Source: Bacteroidales bacterium 45-6 (GTDB lineage Bacteria > Bacteroidota > Bacteroidia > Bacteroidales > Dysgonomonadaceae). From it: DNA of 17,515 nt. The position numbers and the translations under genes are program-made. Positions 1-9,629 of this stretch are shown here, one piece after another. The notes under the pieces were generated by a model. It was not told the DNA's origin. It saw only the letters and a list, made by a program, of their open reading frames with translations, and searched no databases. Numbering within the stretch: the first letter of the stretch is position 1; the number at the start of each line of letters is the position of its first letter. Where the stretch lies: positions 1-17,515 of the forward strand of contig MKRS01000155.1 in NCBI GenBank assembly GCA_001897035.1. The letters are read 5' to 3'.

Positions 1-2979
1 GTCACATTGAAGTCGAATCCGACAATTGGGGCGACGACAGACTTAGATGGTAAATTCTCTTTGCAGATACCATCTGGAAGCCAAGTTTTGATTTTCACTT
101 ATCTTGGAATGAACAAAAAGGAGGTGCCGGTGCATGGACAACGCCTTCTCAATGTGCAAATGGAAGAAGACAACAAAGTGCTGAACGAAGTAATTGTGGT
201 CGGTTATGGACAACAGAAAAAAGAAAGTGTGGTGGGTTCTATCACCCAAACTTCGGGAAAAGTGCTGGAACGCGCGGGAGGGGTCACAAACCTTGGCCAG
301 GCGCTGACCGGGAATCTCCCTGGGGTGGTTACTACAAGTTCTACGGGCGTTCCCGGGGCAGAAGATCCTAAGATTGTAATCAGGAGTCAAAGCTCATGGA
401 ACAACAGCGACCCTTTGGTCCTGGTGGATGGAATAGAACGTTCCCTAAGCTCCATCGACATCTCTTCCGTGGAAACCGTGTCGGTGCTCAAAGATGCGTC
501 TGCAACGGCAGTATATGGTGTGAGAGGTGCCAATGGAGTTATCTTGATCACGACCAAGCGTGGCTCGGAAGGAAAAGCCAATATTCAGATCCGAGCTAAT
601 ATGACGGCCAAGGTTGTGTCAAAACTTCCTAAAAAATACGATGCTTACGATACGTTCCAGCTTCTCAACAATTCGATAGAAAGAGAGCTTCCCCTTTCCT
701 CGGGAGGATGGTCGAGCTACACGCCGACGGACATCATCAACAAGTATAGGTATCCGGCGAATGCCGAAGAATGGGATCGTTATCCCAACGTGGATTGGGA
801 AAAAACCCTTTTCAAAGATTATGCCATGTCATACAACACCAGTGTGAATGTTGCTGGTGGAACAAAAACTGTTAAATATTTCACAGCTGTGGACTTTGTG
901 CACGAAGGAGACTTGTTCCGCACTTTTGAAAACAATAGGGGATATAGCTCTGGCTATGGCTACAATAGAATCAATGTACGTAGCAATTTGGACTTCGACT
1001 TGTCGAAAACTACCAAGTTTTCTGCCAATTTGTTTGGATCCAATGGCGTGCGCACTCTCCCTTGGGTAGGAGCCGCTGGAAATGAATCGGATCAAGGATA
1101 TTGGGCCTCGGCCTACCGCACTGCACCGGATGCCATGCGTCCTATTTATTCCAATGGGGCATATGGGTTTTATGGACCAAGAGATGCGGATGTTCCCAAC
1201 TCGGTTTACAATCTTGCCATATCGGGGATAGAAAAAAGTACCAAGACTCAGATTACCACCGACTTTATCCTTAATCAGGATTTGGGTACGCTTGTTAAAG
1301 GAATGAGTGTAAAGGCCAATATTTCGTTGGATAATTCTTTCCAGGAATATGAACGTGGAATCAACGATTTATACCATTATGCACAGCAAATATGGGTGGA
1401 TCCGGCAACTGGGATTGTAAAATACAAGCAGCCTGTAAACTCAGGAACTCAGCTTGACTTCGCGGAAAGTGTTATTTGGGCACCCCAGGCGGGAAATGTA
1501 AACCTGGGAGCCACTTTCCGTAAGGTTTATTACTCTGGTCAGCTCAATTACGCCCGCAAGTTCGGAAAGCACGATGTGACCGGAATGGGTCTGTTCAGTC
1601 GTGAAAAGTACACTTTGGGGAACGAATTTCCTCACTTCCGTGAAAACTGGGTATTCCGCACAACATACAATTATGATTCAAGGTATTTTGCAGAAGTCAA
1701 TGGAGCTTACAACGGATCGGAGAAATTTGGTGCGAACAATCGTTTTGCTTTCTTCCCTTCTTTCTCAGGGGGATGGCTGATGACAAGTGAGGATTTCATG
1801 AAAGACGTGAAATTTCTCGAGATGCTGAAATTCCGCGCTTCTTGGGGTAGGATAGGGGACGACAATGTGGGTGGCCGCTTCCTGTACACAGATCAGTGGG
1901 CTTACACAGGCAATGCCTCTCTGGGAGATGTTACTCCAGCCAATACTCCCTACACTTTTTATAGAATCAGCTCTTTGGGAAATCCCAATGTATCGTGGGA
2001 AACTGTCGAAAAACGCAACTTTGGTGCTGATTACTCGTTGTTCGGTGGATTGCTCGCCGGATCTGTCGATGTCTTTAGCGACAAACGTTCGGACATCCTG
2101 ATTGCTGGTGGTTCTCGCGCTGTTCCGAGCTATTTTGGTGATACGCCTCCGATGATTAACCTGGGAAAAGTGAATAGCCATGGATATGAACTGGAAGTTC
2201 GTTTTAATCACGTGTTTGGAAATGGAATGCGCCTGTGGTCAAACGCAAACATGACTCACGCCGTAAACAAAGTGATATTCCGGGATGATCCGGAACTATA
2301 TTACGCATACCAGAAACAGCAAGGATATCCGATTGGGCAAACCAAAGCATACCTTGATTATGGATACCTTAAAAGCTGGGATGATGTGTATGGAAGCACT
2401 GAAAGGGCAACAAACAATCCAAACAAGCTTGCCGGAGATTATAATATAATCGACTACAATGGTGACGGAGTTATTGACGATTATGATCGGGCTCCTTATG
2501 AATATACGGGAACTCCTCAAAACACCTACAGTGCCTCGCTCGGGTTCGAATGGAAAGGATTCAGTGCATTCGTGCAATTTTATGGAGTGAACAATGTCAC
2601 CCGCGAAATTACGTTTCCCACTTTCCATTCCACTTCGCATGTCGCTTTTGTTGAAGGATCCTACTATGCTAAGGGTGTGGGTGGAGACGTTCCGTTGCCA
2701 CGCTGGACTACCAACGTGGGCGGCGATGCGGCCGGTACTCGCTATTTATACGATGGTTCTTACGTGCGTTTGAAAAATGCTGAAATTGCCTATACATTCA
2801 AGAATGTATTAGTGAACAAAATCGGAATCAAGTCCTGCCGGGTTTACCTGAACGGAGACAACCTGTTGCTATGGACCAAAATGCCCGATGACCGCGAGTC
2901 AAACTTCAGCGGCAGCTCTAGCTTTGGAGCATACCCTACCGTACGTCGTTTTAATTTAGGGATAGACATAACCTTATAA
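1..2979 (+). CDS. xusA: SusC-family TonB-dependent outer-membrane transporter, XusA-like (5' end cut off)
   Basis: Outer-membrane beta-barrel that, with its SusD partner, imports glycan oligosaccharides into the periplasm using TonB energy. The frame is open from base 1, so the start and signal peptide lie upstream; 992 residues are visible. The visible N-terminus is the tail of a carboxypeptidase-regulatory-like domain (TTDLDGKFSL, about residues 12-21). It is followed by the TonB-box region EVIVVGYG (about 63-70) and a plug with LVLVDGIE and GVRGANGVILITTKRG. The barrel follows, carrying the calcium-loop-like DYNGDGVIDDYD (near 2455-2490) usual in SusC proteins. The C-terminus is NLGIDITL. 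It lies 12 bases before a SusD gene, so the two form a pair. The xusA name and the xylan specificity come from gene order (SusCDCD, DUF1735 lipoprotein, GH10-type gene), not from the protein itself. The SusC assignment is very secure; the substrate is inferred. Confidence 0.93.
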   Translation, partial: VTLKSNPTIGATTDLDGKFSLQIPSGSQVLIFTYLGMNKKEVPVHGQRLLNVQMEEDNKVLNEVIVVGYGQQKKESVVGSITQTSGKVLERAGGVTNLGQALTGNLPGVVTTSSTGVPGAEDPKIVIRSQSSWNNSDPLVLVDGIERSLSSIDISSVETVSVLKDASATAVYGVRGANGVILITTKRGSEGKANIQIRANMTAKVVSKLPKKYDAYDTFQLLNNSIERELPLSSGGWSSYTPTDIINKYRYPANAEEWDRYPNVDWEKTLFKDYAMSYNTSVNVAGGTKTVKYFTAVDFVHEGDLFRTFENNRGYSSGYGYNRINVRSNLDFDLSKTTKFSANLFGSNGVRTLPWVGAAGNESDQGYWASAYRTAPDAMRPIYSNGAYGFYGPRDADVPNSVYNLAISGIEKSTKTQITTDFILNQDLGTLVKGMSVKANISLDNSFQEYERGINDLYHYAQQIWVDPATGIVKYKQPVNSGTQLDFAESVIWAPQAGNVNLGATFRKVYYSGQLNYARKFGKHDVTGMGLFSREKYTLGNEFPHFRENWVFRTTYNYDSRYFAEVNGAYNGSEKFGANNRFAFFPSFSGGWLMTSEDFMKDVKFLEMLKFRASWGRIGDDNVGGRFLYTDQWAYTGNASLGDVTPANTPYTFYRISSLGNPNVSWETVEKRNFGADYSLFGGLLAGSVDVFSDKRSDILIAGGSRAVPSYFGDTPPMINLGKVNSHGYELEVRFNHVFGNGMRLWSNANMTHAVNKVIFRDDPELYYAYQKQQGYPIGQTKAYLDYGYLKSWDDVYGSTERATNNPNKLAGDYNIIDYNGDGVIDDYDRAPYEYTGTPQNTYSASLGFEWKGFSAFVQFYGVNNVTREITFPTFHSTSHVAFVEGSYYAKGVGGDVPLPRWTTNVGGDAAGTRYLYDGSYVRLKNAEIAYTFKNVLVNKIGIKSCRVYLNGDNLLLWTKMPDDRESNFSGSSSFGAYPTVRRFNLGIDITL

Positions 2980-2991
2980 AACTATTAGAAA

Positions 2992-4887
2992 ATGAATAAA
3001 TATATCAACAAGGTATTAGTGTCTGCGGCATTTGCGCTCGGCCTTCTGGGCATTACCTCGTGCACCGATTATCTGAACAAATCGCCTTTGAGCGATATCA
3101 ATTCGAATGATTCCTTTAAGAATTTCACGAATTTCCAGGGATTCACCGAAGAATTGTATAACTGTATTCCGGTCGTGAGCGCCCATGATTATCACAACAG
3201 TTGGAATTATGGGGAAGAAGAGCTTTGGGAAACGACTGCTTCGTATGCATTTGGAACCCGTATCGATCAAGGGGACTATTGGGCATGGACATCTGAAGGA
3301 ACAGGCTGGTTTATGCCAAAGGGGGATGATGATTATACCTTTAGCCAAACGCGCGGGGATAAGAAATACCTTTGGGGGCTTGCCTGGTATGGCATCCGTA
3401 AAGCAAACATTGGCCTTGCTAATTTGGACAAACTGACCGAAGCCACAGATGAAGGTAAAAGGCTGATTGCCGGACAGTTGTATTTTTTTAGGGGTTGGTT
3501 TTATTTCATGCTCATGCAGTACTGGGGTGGGCTTCCTTACATTAGCACGGCGCTTTCGCCCGAAGTGCAGCCAAAGCTTCCTCGGTTGAGCTACCAAGCT
3601 ACGGCCGATAGCGTTGCTCTCGATTTCAGGAAAGCAGCCGACCTGCTTCCCGTGAATTGGGATCAGACAGACATCGGCTTGACCACCAAAGGAAACAATA
3701 ATTTCCGTGCCAACAAGATTATGGCCTTGGCCTACTTGGGGAAAAACTATCTTTGGGCAGGTAGCCCCTTGATGAACCAAGAATCCACTGGTAGTAAATC
3801 TTATAACACCGAATATTGCAAGAAAGCCGCCGATGCTTTCGCCGAAGCTTTGCAGACCACCGAGTCAACAGGACGGTATGCTCTGGCTGACTTTTCCCAA
3901 TGGACAGATCTATTTTATATACGTAGTGCAACCGCCAAAGTTCCAGGACTGAAAGAGTCCATTTTTATGGAAAATATATGCGAATTGGCTGCTCGCTGGC
4001 GCTGGAACATGGTCAACGACTTCCGTCCACAGGTCATCAATACTTCAGGGGTGAAAGTATATCCCACAGCTAATTATGTTGATAATTACGGAATGAAAAA
4101 TGGCTTCCCGATAAAAGACCCAACGGTGAAGGATCCAGAATCTGGATACGATCCCGAATATCCTTGGAAAAACCGAGATCCTCGTTTCTACAAAGACATT
4201 GTTTTTGATGGAGTGAAATGTACCAACAACGGTAAGGGAACTCAAAAAGAAGATGTTCAGTATGCGAGCCTTTATACAGGTGGAACATACAGAACCAGCG
4301 GAGCAGCCAAAGGTGTGGTTACAGGATATATGAACACTAAGTTGTGTCCTCCCTTAATGAACGACGATGATGGGTATAAAGAGAACAACTGTTTGGCCTT
4401 GTCGTTTATGCGCTTGTCCGATGTTTACCTGATGTATGCCGAAGCTACAGCTTGGGGGTATGGATCTCCTCAAAGTGCTGCGGGCAATTATTCGCTGAAG
4501 GCCTATGAAGCAGTCAACAAAGTCCGCGCCAGAGCAGGCGTAGGAAACGTTGCCGAAAAATTCCTGAATGATAATGACAGTTTTATGGGCGAACTTAGAC
4601 GTGAACGTGCTGTCGAATTGGCTTTTGAAGGTCACCGTTTTGTTGACCTAAGGCGTTGGATGTTATTGACAGAGAGTCCCTATACGTTGAAAAAATCCGT
4701 AGAGTTTGACCGTGCCAATGATGTTGCTCCATCTGTGTTGTATGCAAATCCGCAGAACGCACGCGTGAAGAATTTCCGTGAAGTGGTCTTGCTTGAAAGG
4801 CATCTGAGTGTGAAGCACTATTGGTTCCCACTCCCAAAAGCGGATGTGAACATGTATAAGGAATTCAAGCAGAATCCTGGATGGTAA
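2992..4887 (+). CDS. xusB: SusD-family surface glycan-binding lipoprotein, XusB-like
   Basis: Cell-surface lipoprotein that caps the upstream SusC channel and helps bind incoming oligosaccharides. The 631-residue product starts MNKYINKVLV, with a hydrophobic segment ending in the lipobox-like GITSC. Cys24 is the expected lipidation site and is followed by TDYLNK, typical of SusD. The body fits the TPR-rich SusD/RagB fold. The family signature RRERAVELAFEGHRFVDLRR is at about residues 535-554, and the C-terminus WFPLPKADVNMYKEFKQNPG W is the usual SusD ending. The start at 2992 is chosen because it gives a complete signal peptide 12 bases after the upstream stop, with the A-rich leader normal for Bacteroidetes. 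It is probably co-transcribed and complexed with the upstream SusC. Xylan as ligand is inferred from the neighbours; the binding residues cannot be read from sequence. Confidence 0.93.
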   Translation: MNKYINKVLVSAAFALGLLGITSCTDYLNKSPLSDINSNDSFKNFTNFQGFTEELYNCIPVVSAHDYHNSWNYGEEELWETTASYAFGTRIDQGDYWAWTSEGTGWFMPKGDDDYTFSQTRGDKKYLWGLAWYGIRKANIGLANLDKLTEATDEGKRLIAGQLYFFRGWFYFMLMQYWGGLPYISTALSPEVQPKLPRLSYQATADSVALDFRKAADLLPVNWDQTDIGLTTKGNNNFRANKIMALAYLGKNYLWAGSPLMNQESTGSKSYNTEYCKKAADAFAEALQTTESTGRYALADFSQWTDLFYIRSATAKVPGLKESIFMENICELAARWRWNMVNDFRPQVINTSGVKVYPTANYVDNYGMKNGFPIKDPTVKDPESGYDPEYPWKNRDPRFYKDIVFDGVKCTNNGKGTQKEDVQYASLYTGGTYRTSGAAKGVVTGYMNTKLCPPLMNDDDGYKENNCLALSFMRLSDVYLMYAEATAWGYGSPQSAAGNYSLKAYEAVNKVRARAGVGNVAEKFLNDNDSFMGELRRERAVELAFEGHRFVDLRRWMLLTESPYTLKKSVEFDRANDVAPSVLYANPQNARVKNFREVVLLERHLSVKHYWFPLPKADVNMYKEFKQNPGW

Positions 4888-4940
4888 TGCAAAGGACGAT
4901 TGCTGGAGTAATAACGAAGTAACTTAAATAGATCCTAAAG

Positions 4941-7799
4941 ATGAAAAGAAAATATATGAATATCGGCTATGCTCTTTTTGCCTCGTTCCTGCTAAATGCG
5001 GTAGGCTTGCAGGCACAGGAAAAGAAGGATAGCCTTGCCAATGTTGCTTTTGGGACAGTTGCTCAGAAAGATTTGCTGGGTGGTGTTTCGGTGGTCAATG
5101 TATCTGATTTGATGAAGAAAAATTATGCCACATATAGTCTCGATGGAATCCAGAGCTTTGTGGGCGGATACACTGGGAATATCTGGGGGCAAGGAGGCTT
5201 GGTGTTGGTGGACGGGATTCCTCGAAACGCGTCGGATGTACGTGCTTCCGAGGTGGAGTCCGTCACAGTGCTGAAAGGGGCGAGCGCGATTGCGCTTTAT
5301 GGCAGCAAGGCGGCCAAAGGTGTTGTCCTGATAGCCACCAAAAGGGGCGAAATCAAACCATTGGCTATTGATTTTCGGGTTAATACCGGCCTTTATGTTC
5401 CAAAAAGGTATCCGAATTATCTGAATTCGGCAGACTATATGACTTTATACAATGAGGCATACAGGAACGATGGAAATTCAACGGACTATTATAGCCCAAG
5501 CCAGATCTACAATACGGCTTCGGGTGTAAATCCTTACCGTTACCCGGATGTTGATTTCTTCAATTCAGATTATCTAAAGAAAGCGTACAACAAGACAGAT
5601 GCCACAATGGAAGTTTCCGGCGGAACTGAACGTGTGCGCTACTATTCGAATTTTGGAATGTCGTACAACAACAGCTTGATAAAGTATGGAGAACAGAGCA
5701 AAAACAATGATATGCGCTTCAATGTCAGGGCCAATCTCGATATGGACCTCAATGAATGGTTGTCCGCTTCTGCCGATGCTGTGGTCGTTGTCTCTGACAA
5801 CTACACGGGCCGGGGAGATTTTTGGGGAAATTCAGCGACACTGCGTCCCAACTGGTTTTCGCCATTGATCCCTGTTAGCATGTTGGATCCTAACAATTCG
5901 ACCTTGCAAACGTATGTGAAGAACAGCAATCACCTCATCGGAGGGCAATATTTGTTAGGTGGATTGTCCACTAACCTGACTAACGCATTTTCCGATATGC
6001 TTGCCGCAGGTTATGTCAAGAACAAAAACCGCACATTTATGTTCGACGTCAATGTGAAGGCCGATTTGGACAAAATCTTGAATGGCTTGTCTTTCAAAAC
6101 TCTTTATAGCGTGGACTATACCGATGCCTATTCAGAGGCTTACAACTTGCCTTATGCTGTGTATCAGCCTACTTGGGCAAACACCAACGGAGCCGACATG
6201 ATTATTGGACTGACCAAATACAACGATGATAAGAATTCTACCAACGAATATGTAGGTAGCACTTCATATCGCCAGACTATGTCTTTCAGTTCACAGTTCA
6301 ACTACCAGCGGACGTTTGCGCAGCATCACAATGTGTCAGCCGCTTTGATCGGTTGGGGATATCAGATTCAAAACTCGGCAGATGCAAATCACAGCGGTAG
6401 CGCTTATCACCGCACCAGCAATGTGAATCTCGGTATGCAGGCCGCATATAATTTCAAGAACAAGTATTATTTCGATTTTTCTGCTGCCGAAGTTCATTCC
6501 GCTCAATTGCCCGAAAAGAACCGCAATGCATTTTCTCCTACCGTAACTCTCGGATGGCGCATCAGCGATGAGGCTTTTTTCAAGAACAAGTTGCCGTTTG
6601 TTGACAATTTGAAACTGACAGCTTCCTATGCCAACCTTCATCAGGATATTGATATTACAGCCACCATCTCGGATGTAGTGACAGACTACTATCTTTATAA
6701 GGGATATTTTGCTAACAATGCGGGCTGGTATCAATGGCATGACAGTTCTGCCGGAGGAAACACCACTGGGTCTAAACGAGGCAACAACATGAATATGAAC
6801 TTTGTTGAACGCAATGAATACCGTGTGGGATTGGAAGCTTCTGTCCTTAACAAGCTGATTACCTTGGATGCCAATTACTTCTTGCAATATACCAATGGGG
6901 GCTTGGTGCAAGGAAGCAACACAATCTATCCTTCTTATTTTTCAAATTGGGATTTTTCATTCTTGCCTTACCAGAACTATAACAAGGACAAGAGAACTGG
7001 TGTCGATTTCACGGTGAATATGAACAAAAAGGTAGGACGAGTGGACTGTTCGCTTGGCTTTGCGGGTATGCTTTTCTCGTCAAAGGCTCTTCGCCGCGAC
7101 GAAGTATATTCGGATAAATACCAATACCGTGTGGGCAAACCTCTCGATTCTTCATGGGGGTATATCAACGAAGGATTCCTGACGCAGGCTGATGTGGATG
7201 CAATAAATACTGGCAAGCAGGCGAACCCAACGTTTGGTACCGTTAAGCCCGGTAATCTTAAATATAAGGATGTGAACCAGGATAACGTTATCGATTCCAA
7301 AGACCAAGTAAACCTTGGGCACAATGGTTGGGCCGTTTCCCCCTTTACCTATGGTGTCAACTTGACTTTGAAATGGAATAATTTCACCTTCTTTGCATTG
7401 GTGACAGGCCAGAGTGGTGCAATTGCTTTCAAAAATTCATCCTATTACTGGGTCAAAGGCAGCAGCAAATATTCAGATGTAGTTTGGGGACGCTGGACTG
7501 GGGAAGACATGCAAGACAAGGCCACCTATCCGAGGCTCACCACTACCGATAACAGCAATGACTATCAAAACTCCACTTTCTGGATGTACAAAAACAATCG
7601 TTTAGACCTCAATAGAGCGCAGATCACGTATGACTTTGATAAGAAAGTGTTGAAAAATTCATTTGTTCACAACCTTAGCGTGTATCTGAGTGGAGAAAGC
7701 TTGCTTACAATATCGAAAGAGCGTAAGCTGATGGAAACTAATGTTGGAGTTTCCCCACAATGCCGGTTCTTCAACCTGGGTGTCAAGGCCTCTTTCTAA
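4941..7799 (+). CDS. xusC: Second SusC-family TonB-dependent transporter, XusC-like, without the N-terminal regulatory domain
   Basis: Outer-membrane importer of 952 residues, the second SusC of the operon. The signal peptide ends at LQA (about residue 25). The mature protein begins QEKKDSLANVAFGTVAQ, so the carboxypeptidase-regulatory-like domain that precedes the plug in the first SusC is absent. The usual VVVGYG is replaced by NVAFGTV (34-40). The plug is also shorter: GIQSFVGGYTGN (69-80) runs almost directly into LVLVDGIP (87-94). It still keeps VESVTVLKGASAIALYGSKA and GVVLIATKRG. A calcium-loop-like DVNQDNVIDSKD lies near 7270-7305. The barrel ends in FNLGVKASF, with the terminal Phe expected for outer-membrane assembly. 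The gap to xusB is 53 bases with no promoter motif seen, so read-through transcription is likely. The family call is secure. The shortened N-terminus looks native, because a good signal peptide sits directly before it. Confidence 0.92.
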   Translation: MKRKYMNIGYALFASFLLNAVGLQAQEKKDSLANVAFGTVAQKDLLGGVSVVNVSDLMKKNYATYSLDGIQSFVGGYTGNIWGQGGLVLVDGIPRNASDVRASEVESVTVLKGASAIALYGSKAAKGVVLIATKRGEIKPLAIDFRVNTGLYVPKRYPNYLNSADYMTLYNEAYRNDGNSTDYYSPSQIYNTASGVNPYRYPDVDFFNSDYLKKAYNKTDATMEVSGGTERVRYYSNFGMSYNNSLIKYGEQSKNNDMRFNVRANLDMDLNEWLSASADAVVVVSDNYTGRGDFWGNSATLRPNWFSPLIPVSMLDPNNSTLQTYVKNSNHLIGGQYLLGGLSTNLTNAFSDMLAAGYVKNKNRTFMFDVNVKADLDKILNGLSFKTLYSVDYTDAYSEAYNLPYAVYQPTWANTNGADMIIGLTKYNDDKNSTNEYVGSTSYRQTMSFSSQFNYQRTFAQHHNVSAALIGWGYQIQNSADANHSGSAYHRTSNVNLGMQAAYNFKNKYYFDFSAAEVHSAQLPEKNRNAFSPTVTLGWRISDEAFFKNKLPFVDNLKLTASYANLHQDIDITATISDVVTDYYLYKGYFANNAGWYQWHDSSAGGNTTGSKRGNNMNMNFVERNEYRVGLEASVLNKLITLDANYFLQYTNGGLVQGSNTIYPSYFSNWDFSFLPYQNYNKDKRTGVDFTVNMNKKVGRVDCSLGFAGMLFSSKALRRDEVYSDKYQYRVGKPLDSSWGYINEGFLTQADVDAINTGKQANPTFGTVKPGNLKYKDVNQDNVIDSKDQVNLGHNGWAVSPFTYGVNLTLKWNNFTFFALVTGQSGAIAFKNSSYYWVKGSSKYSDVVWGRWTGEDMQDKATYPRLTTTDNSNDYQNSTFWMYKNNRLDLNRAQITYDFDKKVLKNSFVHNLSVYLSGESLLTISKERKLMETNVGVSPQCRFFNLGVKASF

Positions 7800-7821
7800 T
7801 AAACTAAATGTATATAGTGAA

Positions 7822-9597
7822 ATGAAAAAGAATATATTATTTATTTTTGCTAGCATCTTATTGTTCTGTAGCTGTGATGACTTGTTTAATCCGGCTGCCG
7901 AAAACTTCAAGGATGTCGATCAGATGTATACCGACCCGGCGTATGCGCAAGGGTTTCTGGTGAACGTGTACCGCACCATTCCTGCTTATTACGATAATAG
8001 CGATTATGCTACGGACGATGCCGTAACTAATCAGAAAAGCAACAGCTATCTCAAGATGGCCACTGGTGCCTGGACTTCATCCAACAATCCGGTTAATCGC
8101 TGGACGGATGCTTTTGGAGCTATCCAATACCTTAATTTGTTTCTTGCCAATGCAGATAAGGTGAAATGGGCGCAGGACGAGCAGCCGTCTAAGCTTTTCA
8201 ATAGAAGGATGAAGGGTGAGGCATTTGGAATGCGTGCATTGTTCATGTACTACCTCCTCAGAGCACATGCCGGATTCTCGGCAGACGGAACCTTGCTGGG
8301 GGTGCCCATCCTGAAACAGTTCCAGACGATAAACGACAACTTCAATTTGCCTCGTGCCACTTTCAACGATTGCGTGAAGCAAATATACCAGGACTTGGAT
8401 AGTGCCCAGTTGTATTTGCCGATGGAATTTGAAGATGTAAAAACCGATGCTGATATCCCTGCCCGTTTTAGAGACATCACAACTACATCCGTCGTTTATA
8501 ACCGTGTTATGGGACAATACGCCCGGCAGCTTTATAATGGTTTGATAGCGAGATCGTTTAGGGCAAGAGTCGCCCTTCTCGCAGCCAGCCCTGCTTTTCA
8601 GGATTCATCGAATCCTTCCACCTGGGTTGAGGCTGCTGATGCGGCCGCTTCTGTGCTCGATTACATCCAGGGTGTGGCCGGTCTCGATCCTAATGGTGCT
8701 ACTTATTATGCCAATACAGCCGAGATTGATAATCTCAAAGATGGGCTTAATCCAAAGGAAATGATCTGGAGGGAGAATATCAGCGCAACCAACAGCGATC
8801 AGGAAGCTCAGAACTTTCCACCTTCGTTATACGGGACTGGATATATGAATCCTACCCAAAACCTTGTGGATGCATTCCCCATGGCGAATGGCTATCCGAT
8901 CAATTATGCCGACCCAAGCAAAAGCGGCTATAGTGCTTCCAATCCTTATGCCAACAGGGACCCGCGTTTAGGCAAGTATATTATTTACAATGGTAGCACT
9001 GAAGGTGTTTCGAATACCGTCATCAATACAGGAAGTGCGGGAGGAAAGGATGGTATAAATGTCACGGATGGCTCTTCAACCCGTACGGGCTATTACATGA
9101 GGAAACGTCTTCGGATGGATGTCAACCGAAATCCGGCATCCATACAAGGTAAGCCCCATTACAATCCACGTATCCGATATACGGAAATGTTCTTGACGTA
9201 TGCCGAGGCTGCTAACGAGGCCTGGGGACCGACAGGCACAGGTACTCACTCATATTCCGCGTATGATATCATCAAGGCCATCCGCAAAAGAGCAGGAGTG
9301 GGCACCACTAACGGTGATCCATATTTGGAAGAGTGCAAGGGAGATCAAGCTAAAATGCGGGAATTGATACGCAACGAACGCCGTCTCGAACTTTGTTTCG
9401 AAAGCTTCCGCTTCTGGGACCTTCGCCGCTGGAAGCTCAATTTGAACGAGACCGCCCGCGGTATGGATGTTTCCAGATCTTATCAGCTAATTGATGTGGA
9501 AGAACGTTCTTATGAAGATTATATGTATTATGGTCCTATTCCATATTCAGAGATACTCAAATACAGTAATTTGACTCAGAACAAAGGATGGAACTAA
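7822..9597 (+). CDS. xusD: Second SusD-family surface lipoprotein, XusD-like
   Basis: Surface glycan-binding lipoprotein paired with the second SusC. The start at 7822 gives MKKNILFIFASILLFCSCDD, a short lipoprotein signal with Cys18 as the likely lipidated residue; the mature protein starts CDDLFNPAAENF. The frame is open further upstream to 7741, but that stretch overlaps the SusC gene and would bury the signal peptide, so it is not used. The product is 591 residues. The SusD C-terminal signature ERRLELCFESFRFWDLRRW is at about 519-537, and the protein ends in YGPIPYSEILKYSNLTQNKG WN, typical of the family. It lies 22 bases after the xusC stop. It differs clearly from the first SusD, so the two SusC/D pairs may prefer different chain lengths or decorations. 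The ligand is inferred from context only. Confidence 0.92.
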   Translation: MKKNILFIFASILLFCSCDDLFNPAAENFKDVDQMYTDPAYAQGFLVNVYRTIPAYYDNSDYATDDAVTNQKSNSYLKMATGAWTSSNNPVNRWTDAFGAIQYLNLFLANADKVKWAQDEQPSKLFNRRMKGEAFGMRALFMYYLLRAHAGFSADGTLLGVPILKQFQTINDNFNLPRATFNDCVKQIYQDLDSAQLYLPMEFEDVKTDADIPARFRDITTTSVVYNRVMGQYARQLYNGLIARSFRARVALLAASPAFQDSSNPSTWVEAADAAASVLDYIQGVAGLDPNGATYYANTAEIDNLKDGLNPKEMIWRENISATNSDQEAQNFPPSLYGTGYMNPTQNLVDAFPMANGYPINYADPSKSGYSASNPYANRDPRLGKYIIYNGSTEGVSNTVINTGSAGGKDGINVTDGSSTRTGYYMRKRLRMDVNRNPASIQGKPHYNPRIRYTEMFLTYAEAANEAWGPTGTGTHSYSAYDIIKAIRKRAGVGTTNGDPYLEECKGDQAKMRELIRNERRLELCFESFRFWDLRRWKLNLNETARGMDVSRSYQLIDVEERSYEDYMYYGPIPYSEILKYSNLTQNKGWN

Positions 9598-9629
9598 AAC
9601 TTTTGATTAATCCTAAAAAAGAAAACAAT

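Noticed and set aside
3016..3780. 254-codon open frame on the minus strand opposite the first SusD
   Set aside because: It is a shadow of the SusD coding sequence, with no recognisable domain and no promoter or leader.
7741..7821. Upstream extension of the second SusD gene
   Set aside because: It overlaps the SusC coding end. Translation from 7822 gives an immediate lipoprotein signal, whereas the extension has none.
9588..9629. Upstream in-frame ATG for the XusE-like gene
   Set aside because: It overlaps the end of xusD and would put a polar extension before a good lipoprotein signal peptide. The ATG at 9630 fits better.
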